Shown here: piece after piece, positions 63,483 to 64,000 of the stretch
Layout of the letters: every line of letters starts with the position of its first letter
Numbering within the stretch: position 1 is the first letter of the stretch
Source: Rhizobium sophoriradicis
Lineage (GTDB): Bacteria > Pseudomonadota > Alphaproteobacteria > Rhizobiales > Rhizobiaceae
Direction: 5' to 3'
Assembly: GCF_003939025.1 (NCBI RefSeq)
Contig: NZ_RQIH01000006.1
Location: 186,001 to 250,000 of the forward strand
Length of the DNA stretch: 64,000 nt
Position numbers and translations under genes: made by a program
The notes under the pieces: model-generated
The model's input: only the letters and a program-made list of their open reading frames with translations
What the model was told of the DNA's origin: nothing
Databases searched by the model: none

Positions 63483-63842
63483 ATGAGACGCATGTGGCCG
63501 GAAGAATTCAACGCCGTCTTCAACGGAGCCGAGGAGGTGATGTTGGAATCACCCGCCGAGGCCGGCGAAGCGCCGTTGCACCGGAAGGCGCTGAGGGCGC
63601 GCATCACCATGGAGGATTACGAGCGGATCTGGCCGCTCGCCGAGATGCGCTTCCGGCTGGGCGAAGGGAATCTGGCCGGCAAGGCCGTCACGCTGATCAC
63701 CACCAATCCCCACTACCACGCCTGGCATCCGAAGGACGGCGGCAGCGTCGAGTCGGTCTCCGACAGCGGCCGCCACTTCAAGACGGATTATATCGTCGTG
63801 CATTTCCTGCTCGACGACGTCAAGGAAACCTCTCCCGCCTGA
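63483..63842 (+). CDS. Hypothetical protein
   Basis: A 119-residue soluble protein, MRRMWPEEFNAVFNGAEEV..., with His-rich NPHYHAWHP near residue 75 and an acidic C-terminus. No known domain is recognised. The start ATG 63483 follows an AGGAG site, and the alternative start at 63447 adds an Arg/Lys-rich peptide. The codon use is like the neighbours, so it is probably real. Function unknown. Confidence 0.65.
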   Translation: MRRMWPEEFNAVFNGAEEVMLESPAEAGEAPLHRKALRARITMEDYERIWPLAEMRFRLGEGNLAGKAVTLITTNPHYHAWHPKDGGSVESVSDSGRHFKTDYIVVHFLLDDVKETSPA

Positions 63843-63979
63843 TATGTCCAAGCCGGTGCCGGCCCGCGAGCCCGCACCGGCATCCGCATTCTGTTGACGC
63901 CGGCGTGATTCCGAGCCTGATGACAATCGCGGCGATATCGCTAAGTTTGCGGAAATTTCTCACCAAATTGGAGGTTCCC

Positions 63980-64000
63980 GTGACGGCGAACGTGCTGGAT
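63980..64000 (+). CDS. Possible start of the next gene (3'-truncated by window edge)
   Basis: GTG at 63980 opens a frame reading MTANVLD to the window end, preceded by GGAGG at a suitable distance. Only seven codons are visible, so neither the family nor the reality of the gene can be judged. Confidence 0.35.

Overview
The window is a G+C-rich chromosomal segment of a fast-growing rhizobium. Gene content, gene order and intergenic repeats fit the Rhizobium etli / R. leguminosarum group. This assignment is by recognition of protein families and repeats, not by a search. The window opens inside plsX and closes at the probable first codons of another gene. Most genes are ordinary chromosomal ones; there is no phage, transposase, integrase or CRISPR array.

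Layout. 1-2.8 kb: plsX-fabH-ihfA-MerR regulator. 2.8-5.5 kb: a receiver-only response regulator divergent from a DUF4118 hybrid histidine kinase, then a DUF1236 secreted protein. 5.8-15 kb: a cellulose operon (bcsN-like lipoprotein, bcsA with PilZ, bcsB, GH8 cellulase, TPR protein) with stop/start overlaps between bcsA, bcsB, the cellulase and the TPR gene. 15-19.3 kb: HAD phosphatase, tRNA-Pro(GGG), then a looser stretch of small or accessory genes. 19.4-22.6 kb: a sugar ABC importer without an ATPase. 22.6-30.8 kb: a surface-polysaccharide cluster (Wzy/ligase, initiating sugar-phosphate transferase, GT4, Wza-like lipoprotein, Wzz/ExoP-like protein, FemAB-like acyltransferase). 31-45.9 kb: ctaA, TauE, argC, speB, a broken acyltransferase, rpsI-rplM, LysR, DUF1127, enoyl-CoA hydratase, DMT exporter, CoA-binding protein, O-acetylhomoserine sulfhydrylase, L,D-transpeptidase and a cupin. 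46-51 kb: a GGDEF-EAL protein, a P450 and a GGDEF cyclase. 51.5-57 kb: clpP-clpX-lon-hupB. 57-64 kb: an FMN riboswitch upstream of a broken ribN, a phytase-like esterase behind a perfect Pho box, an aldo/keto reductase, a cupin and a methyltransferase.

How it fits together. Cellulose and the second polysaccharide share a theme with the two c-di-GMP proteins: BcsA carries a PilZ receptor, and the window encodes at least one cyclase and one cyclase/phosphodiesterase. The clpP-clpX-lon-hupB block is the usual proteostasis cluster, with a candidate heat-shock promoter before clpP.

The most notable observations are two in-frame nonsense codons: an amber codon in the SGNH acyltransferase (37219) and an opal codon in the FMN-riboswitch-controlled riboflavin transporter (57819). 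Others are the perfect Pho box (58341-58358), a Wzz/ExoP-like protein with no Walker A lysine, a GH8 cellulase with Asn at the usual catalytic-base position, and a P450 with Ala in place of the I-helix Thr. No wholly new system is evident; the polysaccharide cluster and the two broken genes are the best leads.
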